The position numbers were made by a program, and so were the translations under genes. The notes beneath the pieces were generated by a model. It had not been told where the DNA came from, did not search any database, and was given only the letters and a program-made list of their open reading frames with translations. Positions 1-32,235 of a stretch of DNA of 64,000 bases are shown one piece after another. The first letter of the stretch is position 1. The number at the start of each line of letters is the position of its first letter. Source of the DNA: Ovis canadensis (Eukaryota > Chordata > Mammalia > Artiodactyla > Bovidae); NCBI RefSeq assembly GCF_042477335.2, contig NC_091245.1, positions 87,148,501 to 87,212,500 of the forward strand. The letters are read 5' to 3'.

Positions 1-100
1 CAGAACAGGCCTAGAGGCAGGTATTAGCCCCACTATAATGGGTGAGGAACAGATTTAGTAATATGGTATACATGGTCCCTAACTGTACACACTTATACTC

Positions 101-318
101 TGTGTGTGCTTGTGCTAAGGCCCTTAAGTCGTGTCTGACTCTTTGTGACCCTATGGACTATAGCCTGCCAGGCTCCTCTGTCCATGGGATTCTCTAGGGA
201 AGGATACTGGAGTGGGTTGACATCCCCTGCTCCAGGGTACCTTCCCGACCCGGGGATGGAACCAGCATCTCTTACATCTCCTGCACTGGCAGCGGGTTCT
301 TTACCACTGGCACCGCCT
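101..318 (-). repeat. Bov-tA SINE
   Basis: Ruminant tRNA-derived SINE read on the minus strand: gactctttgtgaccctatgg, the tccatgggattctc core, and tRNA-like B box complement near 250-262. Confidence 0.85.
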
Positions 319-865
319 ATTCTACACCACACACTCTAACCACATTGAAATGTTCACTGTTCCTCAGTTACGAGCGCTGTCGTACCTCCCAGCCTTGACA
401 TATGCCGCTCTAACCACACTGCATTTTCCACTGCTCCTCAGTCATAAGCTCTGGCCTACTTGCCTGCCGTGACATATGCCTCTGCTTTTGCTTTCCTCTT
501 CACCTGATAGACCTCCATCCAGTTTTCAAAGTAACTCCACTGTGAAACCCTCCCTGACTCACCCACTGGGATGCAATAGTGAATAAATAATTACACGGGA
601 GTGCTGCAGTTCACTGACATGAATTCAGCCATATACTGTACTGGGTCCCAGGGTATCAAATAAGCAGTAACATGACCAAGCTTGAAACTGGGACTGGAGG
701 AGTGGAAGGGGTGAATGTGTGACGTGAAACACATTGTCCAGTAACCAGGCAAGAAGATACTAAGGACTTGGTCTAATACTTAAAGAAGACATTTAACTAA
801 GAACCACAGAGCCTCAATGGGTATTGGAGAAACAGAGAAATTGAGGCTTTCTCAATTTGATATGG

Positions 866-1080
866 GGGCTTCCCAGGTGGTGCAGTGATAAAGAATCTGC
901 CTGCAAATGAAAGAGACACAAGAGATGTGGGTTTGATCCCTGGGTCGGGAAGATTCCCCTGGAGGAGGAAATGGCAACCGTCTCCAGTATTGTTGCCTGG
1001 AAAATCCCATGATAGAGGAGCCCGGCAGGCTACAGTCCACGGGGTCGCAAGGAGTCAGACATGACTGAGCGACTGAGCAC
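866..1080 (+). repeat. Bov-tA SINE
   Basis: Sense copy starting gggcttcccaggtgg, with B box ggtttgatccctggg and ending in the gactgagcgactgagcac tail. Confidence 0.87.
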
Positions 1081-1244
1081 AGGGATGATACACAGTGACG
1101 GGAGAACTGACACCTCGCTCCAGTTTGAAGAAGGGAGAGGCAGGGTCAAAGTTCCCTGTGTCCAGGCAGCCCTCCCTGACCATTTTTAAATGGTTCCTCC
1201 TTGTTGCACAAGTACAGCAACAGCAACTTCCTGTTCAGTTCAGT

Positions 1245-1494
1245 GGAAAATTCTGAAAGAGTGCAATACCAGACCACGTGACCAGCCTCTTGAGAAACCT
1301 ATATGCAGGTCAGGAAACAACAGTTAGAACTGGACATGGAACAATAGACTGATTCCAAATAAGAAAAGGAGTACGTCAAGGCTGTATCTTGTCACCCTGC
1401 TTATTTAACTTATATACAGAGTACATCATGAGAAACGCTGGGCTGGAAGAAGCACAAGCTGGAATCAAGACTGCTAGGAGAAATATCAATAACT
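1245..1494 (+). repeat. BovB LINE internal fragment
   Basis: Part of the BovB (RTE-clade) reverse-transcriptase region on the plus strand, with frameshifts and stops. Matches in kind the longer copy at 38570-38815. It ends at the consensus point where the neighbouring inverted fragment begins. Confidence 0.8.
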
Positions 1495-1497
1495 TCC

Positions 1498-2304
1498 TGT
1501 TCAGTTCAGTTTAGTTCAGTTCAGTCGCTCAGTCATGTCCAACTCTTGGCGATCCCATGAATAGCAGCACGCCAGGCCTCCCTGTCCATCAACAACTCCC
1601 AGAGTTCACTCAAACTCATGTCCATCGAGTCAGTGATGCCATCCAGCCATCTCATCCTCTGTCATCCCCTTCTCCTCCTGCCCCCAATCCCTCCCAGCAT
1701 CAAAGTCTTTTCCATGCGTCAACTCTTCGCATGAGGTGGCCAAAGTACTGGAGTTTCAGCTTTAGCATCATTCCTTCCAAAGAAATCCCAGGGCTGATCT
1801 CTTTTAGAATGGACTGGTTGGATCTCCTTGCAGTCCAAGGGACTCTCAAGAGTCTTCTCCAACACCACAGTTCAAAAGCATCAATTCTTCAGCACTCAGC
1901 CTTCTTCACAGTCCAACTCTCACATCCATACATGACTACTAGAAAAACCATAGCCTTGACTAGACGGACCTTAGCCAGCAAAGTAACGTCTCTGCTTTTG
2001 AATATGCTATCTAGGTTGATCATAACTTTTCTTCCAAGGAGTAAGCGTCTTTTAATTTCATGGCTGCAGTCACCATCTGCAGTGATTTTAGAGCCCAAAA
2101 CAATAAAGTCCAGCACTGTTTCCACTGTTTCCCCATCTACTTCCCATGATCTGATGGGACAGAATGCCATGATCTTCGTTTTCTGAATGCTGAGCTTTAA
2201 GCCAACTTTTTCACTCTCCTCTTTCACTTTCATCAAGAGGCGTTTTAGTTCCTCTTGACTTTCTGCCATAAGGGTGGTGTCATCTGCATCTCTGAGGTTA
2301 CTGT
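1498..2304 (-). repeat. BovB LINE 3' part, inverted
   Basis: Starts with the ttcagttcag 3' tail of BovB and continues in reverse to the reverse-transcriptase site. The catalytic YADD codon for Tyr is changed here (reads D-A-D-D). The frame is broken; no functional protein. Confidence 0.88.
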
Positions 2305-3077
2305 GTGTCTAACAGGAGGCAGTGGGCAGTAGAACTGGAGGTGGTGCTGTCAGTTCCTGCTGAAGCAATATGATCACGGTTTCTGGAAAATGAGAGCCTA
2401 GAAGGTGCGGAACCAATCTGAGGGGAAAGGTGAGAGTAGCAGAGAAAGATCCAGGAGGAAGGAGGAATTAGCCAGTTTGGAGAACAGGAGCTGGAAATGA
2501 GAGTTCAAGGCAGAAGGAACTTGTACAAAAGTTCAAGGCCAGGAAGGGGAGCCACAAAGAGCTCAGGATGCAGAGCTTAAGGGGGAAATGCCAAGAGAGA
2601 AAGAGGGACCATACTGGAGAAGTTGGTAGGGGGCAGATCATGAAAGGCTTCGCAAGCTCTGTTTGAACATCTCCTGAGGCCAACAGGTAGGCACTGAAGG
2701 CTTCTTTCCAGCAGAGGAGTGAGAGGACAGGCCTTGCTTATCAAATCCTCAGCTCTACTTCAAACCCAAAAGAGCAACAGAAGAGCAACGAGCTGCTAAG
2801 GCAAGGCCCAGGAGAGCCCTCCCACATTAGCCAGCTCTGAACCGGTGAAAACCATGGATGGCATCTCCGCCTGGGTGCCCACCCTCTTTTCCAGCTCCCT
2901 CCCTGCAGGTACTTGTTCCCCCTGGACTGCCCACAAGCTGCCCAGGACCCCCATGGTACTACCTCACCTAGGATTCTGTTTCCTGAACTTGTAACAAGCT
3001 TCTAGCCCCTCACTCTACTCCCTACAACTCATTCACTCAACAGGGATTTAGTAAGTACCCACCAGTGTAAGGTGTGG

Positions 3078-3279
3078 TGCTTCCCAGGTGGCGCTAGTTG
3101 TAAAGAATCCATCTGCCAATGCAGGAAACTGGATCCCTGGGTTGGGAAGATCCCCTGAAGGAGGGCACGGCAACCAATTCCACTATTCTTGCCTGAAGAA
3201 TCCCCATGAACAGAGCAGCCTGGTGGGCTATAGTCCATGGGGTCACAAAGAGTCAGACACAACTGAAGTGACTGAGCAT
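3078..3279 (+). repeat. Bov-tA SINE
   Basis: Diverged sense copy (gcttcccaggtggcgctag to gactgagcat). Confidence 0.83.
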
Positions 3280-3462
3280 TTGAGTGTAAGGTGCTGTGCT
3301 AGGTCCTGTGGAGATAAAGAAGCAAATATCCAATGGTTTCTGCCCTATAAGATAGTGTCACTTTTTTTTTTTTAGCCAGATTTCTCAAGGCCCTGTTTGC
3401 TGCTAAGGAATGCTAACAAAGGGACAAGCCCAAACATTGGACTATCTTAGATACTTATCAGA

Positions 3463-3658
3463 CAGGCTTCTCTAGTAGCTCAGATGGTAAAGCATCTGCC
3501 TGCAATGCACGAGACCCGTGTTTGATACCTGGGTCGGGAAGATCTCCTGGAGAAGGAAATGGCAACCCACTCCAGTATTCTTGCCTGGAGAATTCCATGG
3601 ACAGAGGAGCCTGGCAGGCTATAGTCCATGGGGTTGCAAAGAGTTGGACACGACTGCA
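3463..3658 (+). repeat. Bov-tA SINE with likely target duplication
   Basis: Sense copy flanked by near-identical agatacttatcag (about 3449-3461) and agatacttaccag (about 3679-3691), a plausible diverged target-site duplication. Confidence 0.83.
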
Positions 3659-4108
3659 AGATATTTACCACACAAGCAAGATACTTACCAGTAATCAGGC
3701 TTTGTTTCCATTACTTAACTTCCCTGGGCCTCAGTTTCTTCATACAAAAAGTAAAGGAGTAGGGCTATTTTCCAGAAGGGGTTCCTTGAATTCTGGAGTC
3801 CTCAGATGCAGCACCCAAGAACTATTCTCAGTATTATGGTCTAATAGAAATCAGTCCATTTGAAAGTGGTACGGCTTCACACCATCACTCTGTAACAAAA
3901 GTATTTATGTTGATCTTTGTTAGCTTCTGACAGAAACTATTCAGTGTAATAACAGAGGTATTTCCTGCTGCTAAGAAAATGCTAATTGGCAGCCATACAT
4001 GGCTGATTATCAAGGGAAAATGAATCATTTTTTAAAAATCATGTTAGACAAAAATATTTGAAAACATGGAGGAGAAGGGGATGAAAAGATTACAATTAGG
4101 CTAGTAAA

Positions 4109-4327
4109 TCAGTGAAAGTGAAAGTGAAGTCGCTCTGTCGTGTCCGACTGTTTGTGACCCTGTGGACTGTAGCCCACCAATCACCTCTGTCCACGGGATT
4201 CTCCAGGCAAGAATACTGGAGTGGGTTGTCATTTCCTTCTCCAGGGTATCTTCCCGACCCAGGGATCGAACCCGCATCTCCTGCATTGCAGGAAGATGCT
4301 TTACTATCTGAGCCACCAAGGAAGCCC
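4109..4327 (-). repeat. Bov-tA SINE
   Basis: Minus-strand copy beginning with the gaaagtgaaagtgaag leader and ending gagccaccaaggaagccc. Confidence 0.86.
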
Positions 4328-5109
4328 TTAAATAAAGTCATCTCCAACTCTAAAAATCCTGTGATTGTAAGCTGATAAATGAAATATCCTATTAATTTAT
4401 TACACTTAACAGGTAGCGTGAGCATTTTAAAGGGAGATGTCGGTAAGGATTTGGGAATAGACATACTGTTCCTCATCCTTCCACTTTAGATGTCTGTAAT
4501 CTAACAATAAAACTAAAGGTGAAAATTCCTAAGGAAATTCGGAGAGATCAGAATTTTAAGGCCAGCCTTCCAATTACATTGACGACCTCCTTAAAGTGTT
4601 ACCTCAGTGACTTTCATCTGCTCAGCCTGGGCCCCTGAAGCCTCAGGAACACCCATCACTGTTTGGAAGCTTAGCAAACAATACACTTTGGCACTGCCTT
4701 CACTGACAGGAAAGCAGTCGGCTCCCATCAAAGACTTGCCCTCAGAAGATTTCAGGGAGCCCAGCCCTTTGAGGACAGTCTTCTTACACACTTTCTTCAG
4801 TGACTGTAGCTCCCAACACTTCCTTTACACTGGTTTTAAATCTAACATCCTGGGGCCAAACCCAGACAAAGGCGTTTCTCTAAGTCTCCCCCTGAGTCTC
4901 TACCAGTCAGCTCCACCACTGGTATTAGCCATGTCCTACACCTCAGAGTTGGCTTGGCAGAGCTTTGCTGGGGCAAGAACAGCAATGCCATGCCCTCCTG
5001 ACAGGTGCACAAGCAAATGGCATAAGACCAAGGTCTTAGCACAGTTAGCTTTGCGGCACTAAGGGTGGGACTCTCAACTCTTGGTAAAGTGGGAAGGATG
5101 TGGGAAAGT

Positions 5110-5336
5110 ACGTGTGCATTCGTGCTAAGTCTTCAGTCATGTCTGACTCTTTGAGATACTATGGACTGTAGCCTGCAAGGTTCCTCTGCCCATGGGCTTC
5201 TCCGGGCAAGAATACTGAAGTGGGTTGCCATGCCCTCCTCCAGGGGATTGTCCAGACCCAGGGATGGAACCAGGATCTCTTACATCTCCTACATTGGCAG
5301 GTGGGTTCTTTACCACTAGCACCACCTGGGAAGCCC
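5110..5336 (-). repeat. Bov-tA SINE
   Basis: Minus-strand copy ending accactagcaccacctgggaa; moderately diverged. Confidence 0.85.
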
Positions 5337-5994
5337 AGGTCAGAGTATGCCCATTCCCAAATCCTTCAAATAAAGCTCCTGTTATCAGGGAAATTTTTGG
5401 ATAACTTTGGCTCCAATCTTCAACCAGAATACTTCACTGTAAAGGCCTGAATGTTATAAAATTAAAATATAATGAAATCTGTGTTCTAGAAATTTTCACA
5501 TAGATGCAAGACATGAATTCAATATCTTAAACTGCCTTCAAATCTCCTATTTTCCCCTTGGAAAAGTCTCTTCAAGTGTCTCTCTGAAAGACTTCAATCC
5601 CACTCCTCCTACCCCAAGATCTGAAGCATTGCAAAAGAGACAGTTTGGTGTACTCAATAATCAGATTAAGAAAGGTATCCTAACTCATGTAGGAGAGGAG
5701 GAATTTTGAATTGAAGTAATCTAGGGATTAAAACGTTTTGCCACTCTCTTGACTAAAGATGGAGAAAAGAGCAGAGGTTCAGAGAGAGGGTCCAGTCTTA
5801 GGACTTGTAAGTCTTAGAAGCTTGTATGGTGGAAACTGGAATCTACTGGAGGCCCCAGCTTCCAAGCCAGTGATTATACTGACAGGCCTTGTCTTAGATA
5901 TGCCCTTTAATACGGGGAGGAAACAGGCACTCATTTCTCTTCCATGGGACAATTAGAGCCCCTACAGAAGCAGGCAGGGCTGGAAAGAAAGCAC

Positions 5995-6252
5995 TGAAGC
6001 TGCTGCTGCTAAGTCGCTTCAGTTGCATCCGACTCTGTGCGACCCCATAGGCGGCAGCCCATCAGGCTCCCCAGTCCCTGGGATTCTCCAGGCAAGAACA
6101 CTGGAGTGGGTTGCCATTTCCTTCTCTAATGCATGAAAGTGAAAGTGAAATCGCTCAGTCCTGTCCGACTCTTAGCGACCCCATGGACTGCAGCCTACCA
6201 GGCTTCTCTGTAGGGGATTTTTCAGGCAAGAGTACTGGAGCTGGGTGCCATT
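5995..6252 (-). repeat. Bov-A2 dimeric SINE at the SARS1 promoter
   Basis: Two BovA monomers in tandem, minus strand, with a gctgctgctgctaagtcgctt head. Bracketed by the perfect 12-base repeat gaaagaaagcac at 5983-5994 and 6253-6264, a clean target-site duplication. It ends about 250 bases before the SARS1 start codon. Confidence 0.88.
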
Positions 6253-6264
6253 GAAAGAAAGCAC

Positions 6265-6504
6265 AGCAGCAGCTAAAACCCGCTCAAGAGCGGGACTTAA
6301 ACACACCCCAGGGGGCCCACGCCCACCCAACCGCGGACCCGCTTCCGCTACAGCCGCTTCCGGTCCAGAGGTGGGGCGTCCCCACGCTTCCGCCGCGCCT
6401 ACGCAGGAAGGGCGGATAAGTGCGCGGGTGCAGTGCGGCGGTCACAGGCTGACTGCTGTGGGACGAACCTCACTTCCCTTAGTGTTGACCCGGGGGAAGG
6501 AACG
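6265..6504 (+). promoter_or_regulatory. SARS1: SARS1 CpG-island promoter and 5' UTR
   Basis: GC- and CpG-rich stretch directly before the SARS1 start codon, in strong contrast to the AT-rich flanks. No TATA box is visible. Ets-type GGAA/TTCC cores occur at CCGCTTCCGG (6354-6363), at GCTTCCGC (6341-6348) and at AGGAAGGGCGG (about 6404-6414), typical of housekeeping promoters. No ATG lies between about 6265 and the start codon. The island continues into exon 1 and early intron 1 to about 6950. The exact transcription start cannot be read from sequence. Confidence 0.75.
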
Positions 6505-26370
<19,866 letters not shown>

Positions 26371-26600
26371 ACATTCCTTTGTCCCCTCCACCAGGCTTCC
26401 GCTGCCATCTGCTGCAATCTCAGAGCCTGCCCACAGGCAGGGAAGCCTAGCACGCATGCCTCGCCCACCCCGTCTGACTGCATTACTCAAAGGGGAGCCA
26501 TCTGCCACGCACAGTGTGACTTTCTCTTTTCTCATTTGGGCATAGGGTTCATCACCAGTGACTGATGAAACCAAGTAATAAAGCATCTCTGAGGGAGGCC
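26371..26600 (+). terminator. SARS1: SARS1 3' UTR with AATAAA polyadenylation signal
   Basis: About 200 bases follow the stop codon, with a canonical AATAAA at 26577-26582. Cleavage is expected about 15-25 bases further on. No later strong signal is needed to explain the 3' end. Confidence 0.85.
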
Positions 26601-29600
26601 AGGACTCTTCCTCAGTCTTCTGCCCGGGGCTTGAACCCTGTCTCTGACAGTTCTCTCTGGAACCATATTCATCCCTGCTTGTCCTGCTATATATAAGGTT
26701 GTCCATGTAGCAAAGAGAGCCTTTGAGGAGGTAGGGGAAGGCAGGAATAGCTTTCATAAGGGCTCAAGGGGAAAGTGAAAGCTTTGAGTCTTATACACAC
26801 AGGCTTGCAGGGCAAGGGCAGGATCCTTCTTTGTAAATGTGCTCCTGCTTTGTTAAAGCAGTTAGGTAGGACCAGCTTAGAGACCTGAGTTGATATAAAA
26901 AGCTGCATAGCACATCTGTTCCTGGGAAGGGCTTCACAGAGAGGGAGGGAGGCGGCGAGACATCACAGTGGATGAAACTATATTTAATCTCAAAAAAGCC
27001 CTTAGATTCGAGACACATGGAACAGGGAGGGCCTTATTCACAGCTGCCTCTCTCCAGTCATCCCCAAATGGGAGACTAACTGCCTGGCAGCTTGTTGCTA
27101 CAGCTCTAGAGAATCGATAGCGCCCACAGGATGGGGCTAGTGGGAATGAGTGGGAATGACGTCTTCCTTTCTCTGGAGCTTCCACCGTTGGCCTAATGGC
27201 CAGTTCACCCTTTCCCTTGGGGAGGATGCTGTTTAGGCTCTTAATTTACCTGCTGCCTTTCATCTGCAATCTGCAAACACTTCACTTTAATAACACCTCT
27301 GTTAGTTTAGTGCTTCTCCCCTAGGAGCCTCAAATACCTCCTGTAGGTGATCTCTTTTATCTCTGTGGCAGTCCCAGACAGGAGGGCGGGGACATGATTA
27401 TATCCTTCCCATCACAGGGAAGACAGTACAAGGTGGGGAGGGGTGACGAGAAAACACGGCCTCCTGGAAGCCAGGAGTCCTGACTCCTCAGCAGGGCTTG
27501 ATGCTTGCTATGTTTCTTCAGCAGGATGAGAACAGGACTCTGGCCTGCCACGTGGGAGCTTTATTTCATTTTCCCTAGTCCCTAAGCAGCAACTTCCCTG
27601 GGCCTGCTGGAGCTTGCTTAGCACCCAGGAAAGAGGCCATGTGCTTGCCTTTCCACTGGGGGCGTGGGCTGATCCTGTGGATCTTGCTGCTGGGAAACCC
27701 CATCAAGCCTGGGGCACCTGAAAGGGTGACTGCAGTGGCCCTCTTACCACAGGCAGGCTCACAGCCTGCCTCTACTCTAACCAGTGCCCCCACTTGGACA
27801 GAGCCAGGGCAAGAGAACAAAAGAGCAAGCTAGTCCCATGTACTTGGAAGGATGAGGTATTCACATTCCTGTAGCCTCAACTATTTGATTTGAAGAAAGG
27901 CAGTTTACACAGTGAGCAGAAGGCCGGTTTTGGTCACCACCACACACGGCTCTTGCTTGTTTGAAAAGCTCATTGTACTTTGGGGTTAGAGGCGCCGGTG
28001 GCCCTGAACACCCCCGCCTGGCCTGAGAGGTCACTGTAGGTTCCTCCTCTTCTCCCCACTCCCACCTCCCTGGCTGCTGGTGCCGGAAACCTTCCACCAG
28101 GAGGCACCACTTTTCTCTGTGACCCTGAAAGCACTCTGGGAGGGCTGAAGCTGGGGCTCTGAGCCCCTGGGGGCCCAGGCCCAGCTCCTGCATCACACCC
28201 CCTGGCCCCTAGCCGACGTACTTCCTTACCTGACTAGTTTTTTGGACTTGGTTGCCCGCGAGGCCTAGACCCCCTGCCCAGCCTTCCCTACCTGCCCTGC
28301 GGCTGAGCAGTGTGTGGGCTGGCCTGGGAGCCTGCCTAGTGAGTGGAGGCCTGGAAAAAGGTGCTGTGTGGACCAACTGCTCTGTTAGCTGAAAGTGTAA
28401 ACCCTCTTCTTCCTGAAGCCACAGGACAGAAAAGTAGTCATTGTGAGGGAAAGGACAATCCCGTGGTTGAGGTCCCTCCCCAAGGGGTCGAGTACACGCA
28501 GGAGACATACATCGGCACACATACCCATGTACTGCCCTGTGCCAGGTGCAGTAAGGAGCAAGGGTTACAGAAAGAATGGGACACAGCCCTTGCTCTCAAG
28601 GAACTCCCAGTCCTTGGGAAAGGTGTGGCTTACCTTCTTCCAGCAAGCTGAAGACCAAGCTCCTTCCCTCCCCGGAGCAGTGGGATGGGGCTGATGTAAG
28701 TCTTGTTTAGGACAGGCCAGCCAGCCTGCAAGCTGAGGGCTGGGAGTGGGCCCAGATAACCTCGACTCCACCCTGACTGTTGCCTCTGCAACCCACGGCT
28801 GATGCCCTCATCCCTGGCACCTTGACCTGCCCCATCTCCAACCTAAGCTACCCAGGTTACCTCAGCAAACCCCCACAGGCATAGGGGAGTGAGTCAGAGC
28901 TCTGGGTCTCTCATCAACCTTTGGTTCCCACACCCAGGGACCAAGATGCAGGTTGGGTGCTTCAGCTGAAAGAGGAGCCACCAGGCCTCTCTAGCAAGAG
29001 AAAGACAGCTAGAAGCCAGACCTCCAGAGAGAAATTTTCATCTAAAGAGTTAGGCAATTGTGAGGCCAACAGACCAGGCTGCTTGCCCTGAACTCAGTCT
29101 GCTGGGAAGGTCACTTTATCAGCCAAACAGGGTCAGTGAAGAAACCGCTCCTGGGAACTGACACTTTCCTTGTGAAGGGTCCTGCTTTTCCTTTTCTGAA
29201 GCGGTTCCATTTACCCAGGGTCTTGAGAACGGCCCTCCCTGCCACCTCCCCATACCTCCCACTGGGGGCCTGGGGTGGCCCTGGCTGCACTCCCAGGGTG
29301 AGTCTGGCAGAGCTGGGACAGGCCCCAGAGAAATGTACTGCAAGTCAGAGCCTGTGCCAGGATGAGGGGGCCTGCCCACTCCCCCAGTCACCTCCCAGCA
29401 AGGGGTTCCCCCAAAGCTCCTCCCAGATATGCACAAAAGGGGCCGCTACCCTGTGTCTCCAGTGGGGGCCGTCCTAGTGGTGCCTAGACGGCCGCCTCTG
29501 ACGTTGCCCTTTTAAGAGCTCACCACCACCCCCCAACGAGGGCGGGGGTGCGGCAGGCAGGTTCCTGTTGCAGAACCCCAGCAAGTGCGGCTCCCCATCT

Positions 29601-31017
29601 GCGGAAAGGAGACGGAAAGCCAACCTTGCCAGTTCTCAATCTCTAAGTCCCCGGACCTGCGGGCAGAGGTAGGGGGTCCCAGCGACCTCTGATTCTGAGA
29701 AAACCCCGTTTTCTTCTAGAGGGGAAGTTCCTCATTTGCGCTGTTCTCATTGGTTGGCGGGTGAGCCCTGCATTTTGGAGAGCGATAGGGCCCCTCCACA
29801 ACAGAACCAGGGCGTCCCTCCCCTGCACAAACCTGCTGTTAGAAATGGTCTGGAAAATTATTTTCAATGAGGTGTAAATTACTGATAAGGTGCTGTGACC
29901 CTTCTGGGAGACTTCTTTTCTTTTTTTAACCCTAAAAAAGGGAAGAATTGAGCTGCCATTTAGAATGTCTTCTCTTCCTTCCATCTTGTCTTAGAGAGGG
30001 AAAAAAAGAATTTTTTCCTACTCCTCCAAAACCAGTGCTTGTGTACTTATGCCCCGGATTTGGCCCCTGTTCAGAATGCCTGAGCCCCTCTTCTACAGCC
30101 AGCTCTCTCTTCAACCTGCCTCTCCTGAGCCTCCCCTCCCCACCCATTCCCCTCAACCACCAACCTGCTCACACTTCCCATCCAGGCTTTGCTATCGAAT
30201 TATGATCCCAGTCGGCTCCTTTCCCTCAAAGAAAAATAAGCCCTGGACACTTGTAGGATCTGTGACCTCATCAACCTCCTAGTACCCACCTCCTCAAAAG
30301 GAAGGTGGAATGTTCCATACAGTGGGAACAGCATAAGGGAGTAGGAGGAAGGCCTGAATAGTTGGAGTAGAGGGTGAGGAGGGTTGGGTTGGGGCCAGAG
30401 AAGTGGTCTGGATAAGAAGACAAGGCTGCCCCTAAAGGCTGGGTCCGTGGGGCTCTTGCCTCTCACCTGCATGCTCTCTCTGCGTGTGCTCTCCTGCTGT
30501 ACATCCCAAATCTGTGATCTCTCATCACACAACTCTGGCTCTGACCCACCTACCCCTAATACACAGTGAGCATCTCCACCACGATCCAAACTGTTAGGTC
30601 TAACCCTCTATCCGATCCTCTGCCTCCACCCTCCTCTGGATAGTCAGGCACCCAAAACACATACCTGGAAGTCTCGCCCTGGACCACTCCCTCCTCTTCT
30701 CCAGCAGCCAACTTCTCACAGTGCCACTCTCTTCATTACCCAGATCTGGCTGCTTGGCAGCCTGCTCCTCAGCTGCAGTGCAGACTCCCCTCCTTCTGGA
30801 CTGTTAAAGCCACCTCCTGCCGGTCTGCTTGACCCCAGCCCCTCTTTCAGACACAGCCTTCCCACTGTGACAGATGGTGCAGAGACTCCTGCTCCCACTC
30901 CACCCCCAACCCCGCCCAAACACTTCAGATGGCTCCCTCCACCTATGAAATAAAGTCCAGACTTCTCAGCCAGATCCAGATTCCTCAAACTGTGGCCACA
31001 GTTCAGAATAGCAGGCT
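26601..31017. other. SARS1-CELSR2 intergenic DNA, left part
   Basis: No gene supported. Many short ORFs in this GC-moderate stretch lack splice context or family resemblance. A candidate regulatory patch lies at about 29745-29895 (reversed CCAAT box in ctcattggttggcggg, then an AT-rich aaaattattttcaatgagg core). Weak old-repeat traces occur around 28550-28620. Confidence 0.5.
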
Positions 31018-31021
31018 TCTC

Positions 31022-31138
31022 TGCCCACTCCAGTACTCTTGCCTGGAAAATCCCATGGATGGAGGAGGCTGGTGGGCTGCCGTCTGTGGGGTCGCACAGA
31101 GTTGGACACGACTGAAACGACTTAGCAGCAGCAGCAGC
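31022..31138 (+). repeat. BovA monomer SINE
   Basis: Single BovA unit, cactccagtactcttgcctg to gactgaaacgacttagcagc, ending in a short AGC run. Confidence 0.8.
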
Positions 31139-31282
31139 TGCTCTTCTTGTCTCTTGCTCTAGCCCCAGGGAACTTCTCACCTCTCCCAGGACTGACATGC
31201 ACTACACCCTCCTTATCTGCTCCTGCTGTTCCCACTGCCCCATGCCTTTCCTCTGGCCTGTCCCTGGAACTCTTCCTTCTCC

Positions 31283-32235
31283 TTCAGTTCAGTTCAGTTC
31301 AATTGCTCAGTCATGTCCAAGTCTTTGTGACCTCATGAATCGCAGCACGCCAGGCCTCCCTGTTCATCACCAACTCCTGGAGTCCACCCAAACTCATGTC
31401 CATTGAGTTGGTGATGCCATCCAGCCATCTCATCCTCTGTCGTCCCCTTCTCCTCCTGTCTTCAATATTTCCCAGCATCAGGGTCTTTTCCAATGAGTCA
31501 GCTCTTCGCATCAGGTGGCCATAGTACTGGAGTTTCAGCTTCAACATCAGTCCTTTCAAGGAACACCCAGGACCGATCTCCTTTAGGATGGACTGGTTGG
31601 ATCTCCTTGCAGTCCAAGGGACTCTCAAGAGTCTTCTCCAACACCACAGTTCAAAAGCATCAATTCTTCTGCACTCAGCTTTCTTTATAGTCCAACTCTC
31701 ACATCAACACATGACCACTGAAGAAACCATAGCCTTGAATACACAGACTTTTGTTGGCAAAGTAATGTCTCTGCTTTTTAATATGCTATCTAGGTTGGTC
31801 ATAACTTTCCTTCCAAGGAGCAAGCATCTTTTAATTTCATGGCTGCAATCACCATCTGCAGTGATTTTGGAGCCCAGAAAAATAAAGTCAACCACTGTTT
31901 CCACTGTTTCCCCATCTCTTTGCCGTGAAGTGATGGGACTGGATGCCATGATCTTAAGTTTTCTGAATGTTGAGCTTTAAGCCAACTTTTTCACTCTCCT
32001 CTTTCACTTTCATTAAGAGGCTCTTTAGTTCTTCACTTTCTGCCATAAGGGTGGTGTCAGCTGTATATCTGAGGTTATTGATATTTCTCCTGGCAATCTT
32101 GATTCCAGCTTGTGCTTCCTCCAGCCCAGCATATCTCATGATGTGCTCTGCCTATAAGTTAAATAAGTAGGGTGACAATATACAGCCTTGATGTACTCCT
32201 TTTCCTATTTGGAACCAGTCTGTTGTTCCTTGTCC
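31283..32235 (-). repeat. BovB LINE 3' part
   Basis: About 950 bases, 5'-truncated, minus strand, from the ttcagttcag tail into the reverse transcriptase. The YADD site is damaged (reads Y-T-A-D on the minus strand). Confidence 0.88.

Noticed and set aside
1557-2186. 209-codon plus-strand open frame
   Set aside because: It is the antisense of a BovB LINE 3' part; repeated near-identical frames occur at the other minus-strand BovB copies.
26601-30700. Numerous 60-130 codon frames between the genes
   Set aside because: No splice sites, domain or signal features, and frames on both strands overlap; chance frames.
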